Positions 16,478-26,136 of a stretch of 64,000 bases of DNA are shown here, one piece after another (the stretch's first letter is position 1; every line of letters begins with the position of its first letter). The DNA is from Negativicutes bacterium (GTDB lineage: Bacteria; Bacillota_C; Negativicutes; Sporomusales_B; JARLHX01). Made by a program: the position numbers and the translations under genes. Location of the stretch: contig JARLHY010000098.1 in the NCBI GenBank assembly GCA_031292015.1, forward strand, positions 1 to 64,000. Reading direction: 5' to 3'. Below the pieces are notes generated by a model. That model was not told the origin of the DNA. It worked only from the letters and a program-made list of their open reading frames with translations, and did no database searches.

Positions 16478-18514
16478 ATGGTTACCAATTTCGATGTTGC
16501 TGGGGCCATGACGATCAAGCCGGACGGCGGTCTGCCGCCGCTGCCGGTTTTTCAGGAGGGAATCCGGCGGGCGCCGAACCGGGGTTTTACGCTGAGCGAG
16601 GCCCAGACCGTGATTGCGCTGAAAAACGCCCTGCGCTACGTGCCGGCGGAGTACCATCAGGAGCTGGCCGGCGAATTTCTGAGCGAGCTCATGACCTATG
16701 GGCGGATCTACGCCTATCGCTACCGGCCGGCAGGAAGGATTTACGGCAGGCCGGTCCATGATTATGAGGGCAACTGTCTGGAAGGGAAAGCCTTTCAGGT
16801 AATGATCGACAACAATCTTGACTTCGAGGTGGCTCTTTATCCGTACGAGCTGACTACTTACGGCGAAACAGGCCAGGTCTGCCAGAACTGGCTGCAGTAC
16901 CGGCTGATCAAAAAATACCTGGAGGAGCTGACCTCGCAGCAGACGCTGGTCATCGAATCCGGTCACCCGCTGGGCCTGTTCCCTTCCGGGCCGGATGCGC
17001 CCAGGGTCATCATCACCAACGCCCTGATGATCGGTATGTTTGACAACCAGGCCGACTGGGAAATCGCCGAGCAGATGGGGGTAGCCAACTACGGTCAGAT
17101 GACCGCCGGCGGCTGGATGTATATCGGGCCGCAGGGCATTGTTCACGGCACTTTCAACACGCTGCTCACCGCCGGCCGGCAGAAGCTGGGGGTTGCGGCA
17201 GACGGCGACCTGCAGGGCAAGCTGTTTGTCAGTTCGGGGCTGGGCGGCATGAGCGGCGCCCAGTCCAAGGCGATGGAAATCGCCGGCGGCGTCGGGGTTA
17301 TCGCCGAGGTGGATTTTTCCCGGATCAAGACAAGGCTCGATCAGGGCTGGATCACGACTTATTCGGCCGACCTGGGCGAGGTGTTCAGCCTGGCGGCCAG
17401 CCATCAAAAGAGCGGTGAGGCGATTTCCATCGCCTACTACGGCAATGTGGTCGACCTTTTGGAATACGCGGTCCGGCACAATATCGCCATCGATCTGCTG
17501 TCTGATCAGACGTCGTGTCATGTGGCCTACAGCGGCGGCTACTGCCCGCAGGGGCTGACCTTCGAGGAACGGACGGCTCTGCTGGCCGGCGACCGGGCCG
17601 AATTCACCGCCTTGGTGAATAAAAGCCTGCGGCGCCACTTTGAACTGATCAGGACACTGGTCGGCCGCGGGGTCTATTTCTTCGATTACGGCAACTCGTT
17701 CCTGAAGGCGGTATATGACGCCGGGGTTCAGGAGATATCCAAAAACGGCGTCGACGAAAAAGAGGGCTTCATCTTTCCGTCCTATGTGGAAGACATCATG
17801 GGGCCGGAGCTGTTCGACTACGGCTACGGGCCTTTCCGCTGGGTGTGTCTCAGCGGAAAAGAAGAGGACCTATTCAAGACCGACCAGGCTGCGATGGACT
17901 GTATTGACCCTGACCGGCGGGGCCAGGACCGGGATAACTGGATATGGATCAGGGACGCCCGGAAAAATAAGCTGGTGGTCGGCACCAAAGCAAGAATTCT
18001 CTATCAGGACGCCGAAGGGCGGAAGAATATCGCCCTTAAGTTTAACGACATGGTGCGGAGGCGGGAGATCGGCCCGGTAATGCTGGGGCGGGATCATCAC
18101 GACACCGGCGGCACCGACTCACCCTTCCGGGAGACGGCGAACATCAAGGACGGCAGCAACGTGATGGCCGATATGGCGGTCCAATGCTTCGCCGGCAACG
18201 CCGCCCGGGGCATGAGCCTGGTGGCGCTGCACAACGGTGGCGGCGTGGGGATCGGCAAGGCCATCAACGGCGGCTTCGGGCTGGTGCTGGACGGCAGCGA
18301 CCGGGTGGACGAGGTGATCAAGTCAGCGATGCTGTGGGATGTCATGGGCGGGGTGGCCCGGCGGTCCTGGGCCCGCAACGCCAACTCCGTCGCGACCTGC
18401 GTTGAATTCAACAACAACTACGCCGGCCAGGGCCATATCACTCTGCCTTACATTCCGGCGGAAAAGCTTGTGGAGGAACTAGTCGGCCGGGCCTTCAAAA
18501 AGTCTGACCAGTAA
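16478..18514 (+). CDS. hutU: urocanate hydratase (long form)
   Basis: 678 residues. It adds water to urocanate to give imidazolonepropionate, using a tightly bound NAD. The NAD-binding and active-site region is seen in SSGLGGMSGAQSKAMEIAGG, with DQTSCHVAYSGGYCPQG and HNGGGVGIGKAINGGF further on. It is longer than the roughly 555-residue pseudomonad enzyme and corresponds to the long form known from several anaerobes. AGGAGG lies about ten bases before the start. Second gene of the hut operon. Confidence 0.96.
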   Translation: MVTNFDVAGAMTIKPDGGLPPLPVFQEGIRRAPNRGFTLSEAQTVIALKNALRYVPAEYHQELAGEFLSELMTYGRIYAYRYRPAGRIYGRPVHDYEGNCLEGKAFQVMIDNNLDFEVALYPYELTTYGETGQVCQNWLQYRLIKKYLEELTSQQTLVIESGHPLGLFPSGPDAPRVIITNALMIGMFDNQADWEIAEQMGVANYGQMTAGGWMYIGPQGIVHGTFNTLLTAGRQKLGVAADGDLQGKLFVSSGLGGMSGAQSKAMEIAGGVGVIAEVDFSRIKTRLDQGWITTYSADLGEVFSLAASHQKSGEAISIAYYGNVVDLLEYAVRHNIAIDLLSDQTSCHVAYSGGYCPQGLTFEERTALLAGDRAEFTALVNKSLRRHFELIRTLVGRGVYFFDYGNSFLKAVYDAGVQEISKNGVDEKEGFIFPSYVEDIMGPELFDYGYGPFRWVCLSGKEEDLFKTDQAAMDCIDPDRRGQDRDNWIWIRDARKNKLVVGTKARILYQDAEGRKNIALKFNDMVRRREIGPVMLGRDHHDTGGTDSPFRETANIKDGSNVMADMAVQCFAGNAARGMSLVALHNGGGVGIGKAINGGFGLVLDGSDRVDEVIKSAMLWDVMGGVARRSWARNANSVATCVEFNNNYAGQGHITLPYIPAEKLVEELVGRAFKKSDQ

Positions 18515-18534
18515 ACTGTGAGCGAGGTAACAAG

Positions 18535-19440
18535 ATGGCAAAACTAGTCGAATGCATACCGAATTTCAGCGAGGGCCGGCGGCCGGAAGTCATTGCTGCC
18601 CTGGCTGAGACCATCAAAGCCGTGCCGGGAGTTATCCTGCTGGATCATTCCTCCGACCAGAGTCACAACCGGAGTGTGTTCACTTTTGTCGGCACGCCGG
18701 AGGGCGCCGGGGAAGCCGCTGTGGCCGCGGCCCGCAAGGCGGTGGAACTGATCGACATGACCGGCCATAAAGGCGAACACCCCAGGATGGGCGCGGTGGA
18801 TGTCGTTCCCTTTGTGCCGGTGAAGAACATGGGCATGGAGGAATGCGTGACCCTTTCCCGGGAAGTCGGGGCGCGGATCGCGGCCGAGCTTGGGCTGCCG
18901 GTTTTTTTGTACGAGGAGGCGGCGTCCGACCCAAGGCGCCGCAACCTGGCCGACATTCGGCGGGGCGAGTTTGAAGGGATGGCCGCGAAAATCAGTCAGC
19001 CCGAGTGGCGGCCTGATTACGGTCCGGACGCCGTCCATCCCACCGCCGGGGTTGTGGCGGTGGGGGCCCGCATGCCGCTGGTGGCCTACAACATCAACCT
19101 GGCTACCGCCGACCTGAATATCGCCAAAGAGATCGCCAAAATCATCCGCGAGAGCAGCGGCGGCCTGAAGTTTGTCAAAGCCATCGGTGTGATGCTGGAG
19201 GACCGCAACCTGGCTCAGGTCTCGATCAACATGACCAATTTCGAGAAAACACCGCTGTACCGGGTGTTTGAACTGGTCAGAAGCGAAGCCCGGCGCTACG
19301 GAGTGGGCGTTGTCGGCAGCGAAATCGTCGGCCTGACCCCGGCCAACGCCCTGATCGATTCGGCGAAATACTACCTGCAGCTGGAAGGGTTCAGCGCCGA
19401 AAAACAGGTGCTGGAGAACCATCTTCTCCAGAGCGAATAG
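18535..19440 (+). CDS. ftcD: glutamate formimidoyltransferase
   Basis: 301 residues, the length of the stand-alone transferase. It moves the formimino group of N-formimino-L-glutamate to tetrahydrofolate, releasing glutamate. Typical marks are the start KLVECIPNFSEGRRPEV, DHSSDQSHNRSVFTFVG and HPRMGAVDVVPFVP. With fchA downstream it reconstitutes as separate genes the two activities that are fused in the vertebrate enzyme. No hutG or hutF is present, so this folate route is the only visible end of the pathway. Confidence 0.96.
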   Translation: MAKLVECIPNFSEGRRPEVIAALAETIKAVPGVILLDHSSDQSHNRSVFTFVGTPEGAGEAAVAAARKAVELIDMTGHKGEHPRMGAVDVVPFVPVKNMGMEECVTLSREVGARIAAELGLPVFLYEEAASDPRRRNLADIRRGEFEGMAAKISQPEWRPDYGPDAVHPTAGVVAVGARMPLVAYNINLATADLNIAKEIAKIIRESSGGLKFVKAIGVMLEDRNLAQVSINMTNFEKTPLYRVFELVRSEARRYGVGVVGSEIVGLTPANALIDSAKYYLQLEGFSAEKQVLENHLLQSE

Positions 19441-19459
19441 AGACAGAGCGAGGCGGAAT

Positions 19460-20710
19460 ATGAAGACAATCATCAACAATATCGGCGTGCTGGCCACTCC
19501 CCAAGGCAAAGGCCCCCGCAGAGGCGGCGAACAGGGAGAGATCATAAGGCTCAGGGATGCCTATGTCGTCATTGAGGACGGCCGGATCGCAGCGATGGGG
19601 GAAGGGGCCTGTCCAACCGACGGAGGGAATATCATCGACGCCGGCGGGGCGCTGGTGACGCCCGGCCTGGTGGATGCCCACACCCACCTGATCTTTTCCG
19701 GCTGGCGGCAGCGGGAACTGGCCCTCAAGCTCCGCGGCGCCAGCTACCTGGATATCTTAAGCCAGGGCGGCGGGATCCTGTCCACGGTAAAAAGCACCCG
19801 CCAGGCCACGCTGGGAGAACTGGCGGCAGCCGGGGCGAGTTCGCTGGCGGTGATGCTGGCCCACGGCACCACCACCTGCGAGGTGAAAAGCGGCTACGGC
19901 CTGACGGTGGAAGATGAGCTCAAATCCCTGGCCGCCGTCCGCGAACTGCAGGGCAGTCAGCCGGTGGAGCTTGTGCCCACCTTCATGGGGGCCCACGCCG
20001 TGCCGGCGGAGTATAAGCAGGCCCAGGAGAACTATGTCGATCTTGTCTGCGACCAGATGATCCCGGCGGTCAGCCAGCAGGGAGTGGCCGAATTCTGCGA
20101 TGTTTTCTGCGAAGACAGCGTGTTCGACCTGGCCCAGTCGCGGCGCATCCTGGAGTGCGGCAGACGCCACGGCCTGCTGCCGAAAATCCACGCCGACGAA
20201 ATCACGGCGCTGGGCGGCGCAGGGCTGGCCGGTGAACTGGGCGCGGTTTCGGCCGAGCACTTGATCCATGCCGGAGACGAGGGGCTGGCCAAAATAGCGG
20301 CCGCCGGCACCGTAGCTGTACTGCTGCCAGGCACTTCTTTCTACCTGGGTGAAGCTTTCGCCAGGGCCCGGACGATGGTGGAACTGGGGATCGCGGTGGC
20401 GGTGGCCAGCGACTTCAACCCCGGGTCGTGCCCCACCGAGTCGCTGCAGATGCCGATGACTATCGCCTGCCTCAAATACCGGCTGACGCCGGAGGAGGTG
20501 CTGACGGCGGTCACTTTGAACGCCGCGGCGGCGATCAACCGCAGCGCCGGGGTCGGCAGTCTCGAAGAAGGCAAGCAGGCCGACCTGGTGATCTGGAACG
20601 CGCCTGATCTGGAGTTTCTGTTTTATCACTGGGGAGTCAACCTGGTCGGGACGGTGGTCAAACGCGGCGAAGTCGTTTTCAGGAAAGGTGAGGGTAAGCT
20701 ATGCGATTGA
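19460..20710 (+). CDS. hutI: imidazolonepropionase
   Basis: 416 residues of the amidohydrolase fold. It opens the imidazolone ring to N-formimino-L-glutamate. The metal-binding HTH motif appears as DAHTHLIFSGWRQREL; HADEITALGGAGL and SDFNPGSCPTESL carry other active-site residues. It ends ten bases inside fchA, so translation is probably coupled. The gene order places it after ftcD although its reaction comes before, which is common in such operons. Confidence 0.96.
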   Translation: MKTIINNIGVLATPQGKGPRRGGEQGEIIRLRDAYVVIEDGRIAAMGEGACPTDGGNIIDAGGALVTPGLVDAHTHLIFSGWRQRELALKLRGASYLDILSQGGGILSTVKSTRQATLGELAAAGASSLAVMLAHGTTTCEVKSGYGLTVEDELKSLAAVRELQGSQPVELVPTFMGAHAVPAEYKQAQENYVDLVCDQMIPAVSQQGVAEFCDVFCEDSVFDLAQSRRILECGRRHGLLPKIHADEITALGGAGLAGELGAVSAEHLIHAGDEGLAKIAAAGTVAVLLPGTSFYLGEAFARARTMVELGIAVAVASDFNPGSCPTESLQMPMTIACLKYRLTPEEVLTAVTLNAAAAINRSAGVGSLEEGKQADLVIWNAPDLEFLFYHWGVNLVGTVVKRGEVVFRKGEGKLCD

Positions 20711-21330
20711 TCGAGTATCAGGTAAAGGATTTTGTTGAACTGCTGGCCTCGGACGCGCCGGCGCCCGGCGGAGGTTCCACAGCGGCCCTGCTTGGATCGC
20801 TGGGCGCCGCTCTGACGGTGATGGTAGCCAACCTCACCACCGGCAGGGAGAAGTTTAAGGACAGCGAGCCGCTGGTGCAGGAGCTCCTCGGCGCCAGCCG
20901 GGAACTCAGCCGGGAACTGTTGGTTCTCATCGACCGCGACACCGAGGCTTTCAATAAAGTCATGGCGGCGCTGAATATGCCGAAAACGACGGAGGACGAA
21001 AAGCGGCGGCGGGCGACGGCCCTGCAGGCGGGGCTTCGCTTCGCCACCGAGGTGCCTTTCGCGATCATGGAGAAGTCGGCGGCGGCGCTGGCCCTTGTGG
21101 CCAAGGCGGTGAACAAAACCAACCCGTCGGCTATGAGCGATCTGGGAGTCGGGGCCGGGTGCCTGCTGGGGGCCGTCCAGGGGGGCTGGCTGAATGTGCT
21201 GATCAACCTCGGCGGCATCAAGGACGAAGCTTTCGTCGCCAGCTACAAGGAACGGGGCAAGCGGATCGTGAGCGAGAGCCGGGAGGTGGCCGGCAGGCTG
21301 GAGAAGGAAATAGAAGCGGCACTAACCTGA
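20701..21330 (+). CDS. fchA: formimidoyltetrahydrofolate cyclodeaminase
   Basis: 209 residues, an all-helical protein of the FTCD_C family. It cyclises 5-formimino-tetrahydrofolate to methenyl-tetrahydrofolate and ammonia, completing one-carbon recovery from histidine. The opening DFVELLASDAPAPGGGSTAALLG and NPSAMSDLGVGAGCLLGAVQGG are diagnostic. The start overlaps hutI by ten bases. I found no clear terminator directly after it. Confidence 0.94.
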   Translation: MRLIEYQVKDFVELLASDAPAPGGGSTAALLGSLGAALTVMVANLTTGREKFKDSEPLVQELLGASRELSRELLVLIDRDTEAFNKVMAALNMPKTTEDEKRRRATALQAGLRFATEVPFAIMEKSAAALALVAKAVNKTNPSAMSDLGVGAGCLLGAVQGGWLNVLINLGGIKDEAFVASYKERGKRIVSESREVAGRLEKEIEAALT

Positions 21331-21642
21331 GGCTGTTGTATTTATTTACAGATACAGTGCCAGCGCCATAGTCATGGAAAAAGACCAGAAAATAAAGACT
21401 GCCCAACAAGCATCAATACTTGTCAGGCGGTTCTTTTATTTTTTGTCCGGATGTTATGCCTCCGGAATCCGAAAAAAAGAAGCAGAATTGTTGGAAAATA
21501 GTCCGCTGCGACAAGGGAAAAGTCGCGGACGGCGTGGAATAGAGCAAAAAGTGGATGTCCGTAAGACGATTATAGGACAAATAGTCCGGCGAACCGAATA
21601 TATTTAACATAAAGAATAAAGAAACGGAAAGGAGGGGCCGTC
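21331..21642. other. intergenic region between hut operon and glgC
   Basis: 312 bases, lower in GC than the flanking genes, with no credible gene. It contains two copies of the self-complementary hexamer TCCGGA (21446, 21461) and a hairpin GTCC-GCGAC/GTCGC-GGAC (21501-21530). The 60 bases before glgC are AT-rich and probably hold its promoter, though I could not fix -35/-10 boxes. Confidence 0.4.
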
Positions 21643-22875
21643 ATGTATATCTTGGGCAACGTCACCAGGAACACGATTGCAATGGTGCTGGCCGGCGGCA
21701 AAGGGGAGCGGCTCAGCCCGATTACCATGAACCGGCCGAAACCGAGCGTCCAGTTCGGCGGCAAGTACAAAATCATCGATTTCGTGCTGAGCAACCTGTT
21801 CAATTCCGGGATCCGGAAGGTGTATATCCTGACCCAATACCGGGCATATCCATTAAATAAACACATCAAGGAGTCCTGGGCCAGGTGGGCCGGTCTCGGC
21901 GAATTCTTTGACACGATTTCCCCTGAGACCAGCAGCGCCAGCGAAGAGTGGTTCAAGGGCACCGCGGACGCCATCTTTCAGTTCCTGCGGTTCATCGAAT
22001 CCTCAGACGCCGATTATGTGGCAATCTTCGGCGGCGACCATATCTACAAGATGGATGTCAGCCAGATGATCAGCTATCATATCGTGAACAAAGCGGACAT
22101 CACCCTGGCGGCGCTGGAGGTGCCGGTGGACGAGGCCAGGCGGTTCGGGATTTTTTCAGTGGATGAGGATTTCCAGGTGACGGCCTTCACCGAAAAACCG
22201 GAGGAGCCTGTGACCATCCCCGACCGGTCCACCTGTTTCGCCTCAATGGGCAATTATATTTTTTCTACCAAAAAGCTGATCGAGGTGCTGAAAGAAGGCC
22301 GGAAAAAATACGCCGACCTCGATTTTGGCAAGCATGTCATTCCGATGATGCTGGAGCGGGGCGACAGGGTGTTCGCCTACAACTTCATCGACAATCTGAT
22401 TCCCGGGATGAAGCCGGAGGAAAAAGGCTACTGGAAAGATGTCGGCACCATCGACTCCTATTATGACGCCAACATGGACCTTGTCAACATAAGCCCGCAG
22501 CTGAATCTTTACAACTACAAGTGGCCGATCCTGACCAATCAGGGCAATCTCCCGCCGGCGAAGACGGTTTTTGACGAGGAAGGCCGGCGGGGCCAGAATC
22601 TCAGCTCTTATATCTGCGGCGGCTGCATCACCAGCGGCAGCACGGTGCGCCGGTCGATTATCGGGCCGCGCTGCAAGGTCAACAGCTTCAGCCTGGTGGA
22701 GGATTCAATCTTTTTTGAAAATGTGGAAATAGGCCGGCATTGCAAGATCAAACGGGCGATCATCGATGAAAATGTCAAAATCCGCGACGGCCTGGAGATC
22801 GGCTACGACCATGATGCCGACCGGAAAAAAGGCTATACGGTGACCGAGTCGGGGATCGTGGTAGTGACGAAATAG
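21643..22875 (+). CDS. glgC: glucose-1-phosphate adenylyltransferase
   Basis: 410 residues. It makes ADP-glucose from glucose-1-phosphate and ATP, the committed step in bacterial glycogen synthesis. Visible marks: [20 protein letters not shown] nucleotide-binding loop, [18 protein letters not shown], and a C-terminal beta-helix. AAAGGAGGGG precedes the start. It is followed by phosphoglucomutase, giving glucose-6-phosphate to ADP-glucose in two adjacent genes; glycogen synthase and branching enzyme are not in the window. Confidence 0.96.
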   Translation: MYILGNVTRNTIAMVLAGGKGERLSPITMNRPKPSVQFGGKYKIIDFVLSNLFNSGIRKVYILTQYRAYPLNKHIKESWARWAGLGEFFDTISPETSSASEEWFKGTADAIFQFLRFIESSDADYVAIFGGDHIYKMDVSQMISYHIVNKADITLAALEVPVDEARRFGIFSVDEDFQVTAFTEKPEEPVTIPDRSTCFASMGNYIFSTKKLIEVLKEGRKKYADLDFGKHVIPMMLERGDRVFAYNFIDNLIPGMKPEEKGYWKDVGTIDSYYDANMDLVNISPQLNLYNYKWPILTNQGNLPPAKTVFDEEGRRGQNLSSYICGGCITSGSTVRRSIIGPRCKVNSFSLVEDSIFFENVEIGRHCKIKRAIIDENVKIRDGLEIGYDHDADRKKGYTVTESGIVVVTK

Positions 22876-22943
22876 CAGCAAAGGGCAACAGCCGGGGTTC
22901 CCGGCGTTTCCCGGACAATGCGGTATTTGGAGGGTGGTTAGCT

Positions 22944-24596
22944 GTGTCGATTCATCCCCTGGCAGGCAAAAAGGCGCCCCAGTCGATCCTGGTCAACATT
23001 CCGCGCCTGATCAGCGCATACTACATCAATCGTCCCGATGTCGGCGACCCCGGGCAGAAGGTCGCCTTCGGCACTTCCGGCCACCGCGGCAGTTCGCTGG
23101 GCGGAAGCTTCAACGAGGCTCACATCCACGCCATCACTCAGGCGATCTGTTGCTACCGCCGGGAGCAGGGCATCACCGGCCCGCTGTACTTAGGCTTTGA
23201 CACCCACGCTTTGTCCGAGCCGGCGTTCATCTCGGCGCTGGAGGTGCTGGCCGCCAACGGGGTCCAGACGCTGATCGCCAAGGACATGAATTATACGCCG
23301 ACACCGGGAGTGTCCCACGCGATTCTGACTTACAACCTGGGCCGCAAAACAGGGCTGGCCGACGGCGTGGTCATCACTCCGTCCCACAATCCGCCGGACA
23401 ACGGCGGCATCAAGTACAACCCGCCGAGCGGCGGGCCCGCCGACACCGACGCAACTTCCTGGATTGCCGCCAAGGCCAACGGTTTTCTGGCGGACGGGAA
23501 CAAAGAAGTAAAGCGGATAACCTACGAAAAGGCCCTGAAGGCCGACAATGTGCGTCAGCACGATTTCATCGGCGCTTATGTCAGCGACCTGAAAAACATC
23601 ATCGACATGGACGCTATCACAGGGGCCGGCCTGAAGCTCGGGGCGGATGCCCTCGGCGGCGCCGGTCTGGGGTATTGGCCGGCGATAGCGGCGCTGTACG
23701 GCATCGATATCGATCTGCGCAACGGTTATGCCGACCCGACCTTCGGGTTCATGAACGTCGACAGCGACGGCAAAATCCGGATGGACTGCTCCTCGCCCTA
23801 CGCCATGGCAGGGCTGATCGACCTCAAAAACAAGTATGACCTCGCTTTCGGCAACGATCCGGATTTTGACAGGCACGGCATTGTCACCCGCAGCAGCGGG
23901 CTGATGAACCCGAACCACTATCTGGCGGTGGCCATTTCCTACCTGTTCCGCGACCGCACCGGCTGGCGGCAGGACGCCGCCATCGGCAAAACCCTTGTCA
24001 GCTCGTCGATGATCGACCGCGTCGCCGAAGGTCTGAACCGGAGACTGGCCGAAGTCCCGGTGGGGTTCAAGTGGTTTGTCGACGGGCTTGTGGACGGCTC
24101 GTTCGGTTTCGGCGGGGAAGAAAGCGCCGGGGCGTCTTTCCTGAGAAAGGACGGCACCGTCTGGACCACCGACAAGGACGGTATCATCCTTTGTCTGCTG
24201 GCGGCGGAAATCATGGCGAAGACCGGCCGGGATCCCGGGGAGCACTATCAGGAACTGACGGTTAAATTCGGCGCGCCGGTCTATGAGCGGATCGACGCGG
24301 CGGCCAACCCGCAGCAGAAGGCCTGCCTGGCCAAACTGTCGGCAGAGCAGGTAACAGCCGCCAGCCTGGCCGGGGAAAAGATCACCGCCAAGCTTACGAG
24401 GGCTCCGGGCAACAACGCCGCCATCGGCGGACTGAAGGTCACCACCGGCAGCGGGTGGTTCGCGGCGCGACCGTCAGGCACCGAGGATGTTTACAAGATA
24501 TACGCCGAAAGCTTCAAGGGGCAGGCCCACCTTCGCCAGATCCAGGAGGAAGCGCAAAGAATCGTCAGCGATACCTTTGCCGCCTCCGGAGTGTGA
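22944..24596 (+). CDS. pgm: phosphoglucomutase (alpha-D-glucose specific)
   Basis: 550 residues from a GTG start with GGAGGG upstream. It interconverts glucose-6-phosphate and glucose-1-phosphate. The phosphoserine is Ser147 in [11 protein letters not shown]; metal-binding DPDFDRHG, sugar-binding GGEESAG and phosphate-binding RPSGTED motifs are all present. The opening ([11 protein letters not shown]) is typical of the Pgm form found in E. coli rather than the ManB type. Pairs with glgC for glycogen metabolism. Confidence 0.96.
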   Translation: MSIHPLAGKKAPQSILVNIPRLISAYYINRPDVGDPGQKVAFGTSGHRGSSLGGSFNEAHIHAITQAICCYRREQGITGPLYLGFDTHALSEPAFISALEVLAANGVQTLIAKDMNYTPTPGVSHAILTYNLGRKTGLADGVVITPSHNPPDNGGIKYNPPSGGPADTDATSWIAAKANGFLADGNKEVKRITYEKALKADNVRQHDFIGAYVSDLKNIIDMDAITGAGLKLGADALGGAGLGYWPAIAALYGIDIDLRNGYADPTFGFMNVDSDGKIRMDCSSPYAMAGLIDLKNKYDLAFGNDPDFDRHGIVTRSSGLMNPNHYLAVAISYLFRDRTGWRQDAAIGKTLVSSSMIDRVAEGLNRRLAEVPVGFKWFVDGLVDGSFGFGGEESAGASFLRKDGTVWTTDKDGIILCLLAAEIMAKTGRDPGEHYQELTVKFGAPVYERIDAAANPQQKACLAKLSAEQVTAASLAGEKITAKLTRAPGNNAAIGGLKVTTGSGWFAARPSGTEDVYKIYAESFKGQAHLRQIQEEAQRIVSDTFAASGV

Positions 24597-24943
24597 CGGG
24601 AGGCGGAAGGGACCCGGGCTGTAGCCCCCGCAGGGCGCCCGGCAGCCAGGGAAACATTTTTCTCCAAATTGTTACGGAAAATGGGCAGGAATTTTTCTGC
24701 CGAACGTGAAGTTATACATGTCCAAAATTGTCCTGCGGCAGTCTACCGGAAGCGGCCCGCCAAATGAGTTTCAACAAATCAGCGGTCCAATCCGCTGGGC
24801 GGAATCAGGGCGACAAGACATCCGCAGTGAAGGCGGCACTCCCCCGGCTCAATACCGGGGCTGTGCTGCTTTTCTAAATTGGCAGGGTCTGATCCATTTT
24901 GGCTGCTTTGGCAAGACATGAGTATTTAAGAGGAGGAAGGCGC
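24597..24943. other. intergenic leader of the first liv operon
   Basis: 347 bases with no gene. Small hairpins occur at 24684-24702 (GGCAG/CTGCC) and 24781-24796 (AGCGG/CCGCT), followed by the terminator-like structure at 24836. I recognise no named riboswitch class. Confidence 0.45.
24836..24873 (+). terminator. terminator or attenuator upstream of the liv operon
   Basis: Stem GCAC-TC-CCCCGG pairs with CCGGGG-CT-GTGC (24836-24847 with 24855-24866) around CTCAATA, with a T-rich tail TGCTTTTC. It may end the glgC-pgm transcript, 240 bases after pgm, but its place 70 bases before the binding-protein start also suits an attenuator. Confidence 0.65.
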
Positions 24944-26074
24944 GTGAACAAGTACACGAGGATTATGGCGGTACTGCTGGTGGTGGTCTTTATGATCGTG
25001 GGAGCAGGCTGCGGCGGCGAAAAAAAGAGCGGTCTGGTTGTGGCGATGGTAAATCCGTTGTCAGGTGACGCCGCTACCTATGGAATGAGCCACAAGAACG
25101 GCTTCGAACTGGCCCGGGAAGAGATCAACAAAGCAGGTGGCATCAAGGGCCAGCAGATCGACGCCCTGTTCCATGACGACGCCGGCGATCCCAAGCAGGC
25201 TGCGGCTGGGGCCCAGAAATTCGCCGACCAGAAGGACGTCATCGCCATCGTCGGTTCGGCGCTGAGCTCCAATACCCTGGCAATGGTACCGATCACCGAT
25301 AAAGCCAAGCTGCCTCATTCGGTGGTGTCGTCAAGCACGCCGAAACTGAGCGGCATGAGCCAGTATTTCTTCCGGATGGCGGTGCAGGACGCCCAGATCG
25401 GCATCCTGATGGGCGACCTGATGGCCCAGAAGCTGGGGGCGAAAAATGTCGCCATTCTGTACCCCAACAATGATTTCGGCAAGGGTCTGGCGGCGGTGGT
25501 GGAGTCGCAGCTGAAAAAGCAGAATGTCAATGTGACGTCATCCCAGGCTTACCTTGTCACCGACAAAGATTTCTCGGCGCTGCTGACGGTGATCAAGGCC
25601 CAGAATATTGACGCGCTGGCAGTGTGCGGCACCTATACCGACGGCGGCCTGATCGTCAAACAGGCCAGCGAAATCGGTCTCACTGTACCGGTAATCAGCG
25701 GACCTGGTTTTTACAGCCCGAAATTCATCGAGATCGCCGGCAAGGCTTCGGAGAAAGCCATTTTCCTGAACGCTTTCGTTTCCAGCAACCCTGATCCCAA
25801 AGTCCAGGGTTTCGTGAAAAAGTACACCGAGAAATACGGTACCGCGCCGGACACCTTCGCGGCGCTGGGCTATGACCAGATGTACGTGATCGCCAAGGCG
25901 ATGGAAAAGGCGGCCGAGAAAGGGGCCATCACCCGGGAGAATGTCCGCGCGGCGATGGCGGCAAGCAACTATCCCGGAATCACCGGCACCGTGACCTTCG
26001 ACGACAAGGGTGACTGGGTGCGCCCCTACCTGTACCTGACGATTAAAGACGGCCAATTTGTAATGTATAACTAG
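24944..26074 (+). CDS. branched-chain amino acid ABC transporter substrate-binding lipoprotein
   Basis: 376 residues from the GTG at 24944, with GAGGAGG upstream; an in-frame ATG at 24899 lacks a site. A signal peptide ends in a lipobox (IVGAGC, lipidated Cys23), so the protein is anchored outside the membrane. It is a LivJ/K-type periplasmic-binding fold: MVNPLSGDAATYG, then NKAGGIKGQQID, then GYDQMYVIAKAMEKA. It probably binds a branched-chain amino acid or related compound and delivers it to the LivHMGF complex encoded next. A 10-bp hairpin follows at 26084, which may keep the binding protein more abundant than the permease. Confidence 0.94.
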   Translation: MNKYTRIMAVLLVVVFMIVGAGCGGEKKSGLVVAMVNPLSGDAATYGMSHKNGFELAREEINKAGGIKGQQIDALFHDDAGDPKQAAAGAQKFADQKDVIAIVGSALSSNTLAMVPITDKAKLPHSVVSSSTPKLSGMSQYFFRMAVQDAQIGILMGDLMAQKLGAKNVAILYPNNDFGKGLAAVVESQLKKQNVNVTSSQAYLVTDKDFSALLTVIKAQNIDALAVCGTYTDGGLIVKQASEIGLTVPVISGPGFYSPKFIEIAGKASEKAIFLNAFVSSNPDPKVQGFVKKYTEKYGTAPDTFAALGYDQMYVIAKAMEKAAEKGAITRENVRAAMAASNYPGITGTVTFDDKGDWVRPYLYLTIKDGQFVMYN

Positions 26075-26083
26075 CTCGATGCG

Positions 26084-26108
26084 CGGGGAGCGGCCAAACC
26101 GCTCCCCG
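26084..26108 (+). terminator. intercistronic hairpin after the binding-protein gene
   Basis: Perfect 10-bp stem CGGGGAGCGG/CCGCTCCCCG (26084-26093 with 26099-26108), loop CCAAA, followed by TTTG. The weak T run suggests partial termination or mRNA protection within the liv operon. Confidence 0.6.
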
Positions 26109-26136
26109 TTTGCTGACTGAAGCGGAGGTATAAGTG

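Noticed and set aside
14947..16518. A 523-codon minus-strand frame opposite hutH
   Set aside because: It is antisense to a gene with an intact MIO motif, and its translation is arginine/histidine/glutamine-rich in the manner of a shadow frame.
24597..24943. A cobalamin, T-box or other named riboswitch in the liv leader
   Set aside because: I could not find the conserved core of any class I know; only generic hairpins are visible.
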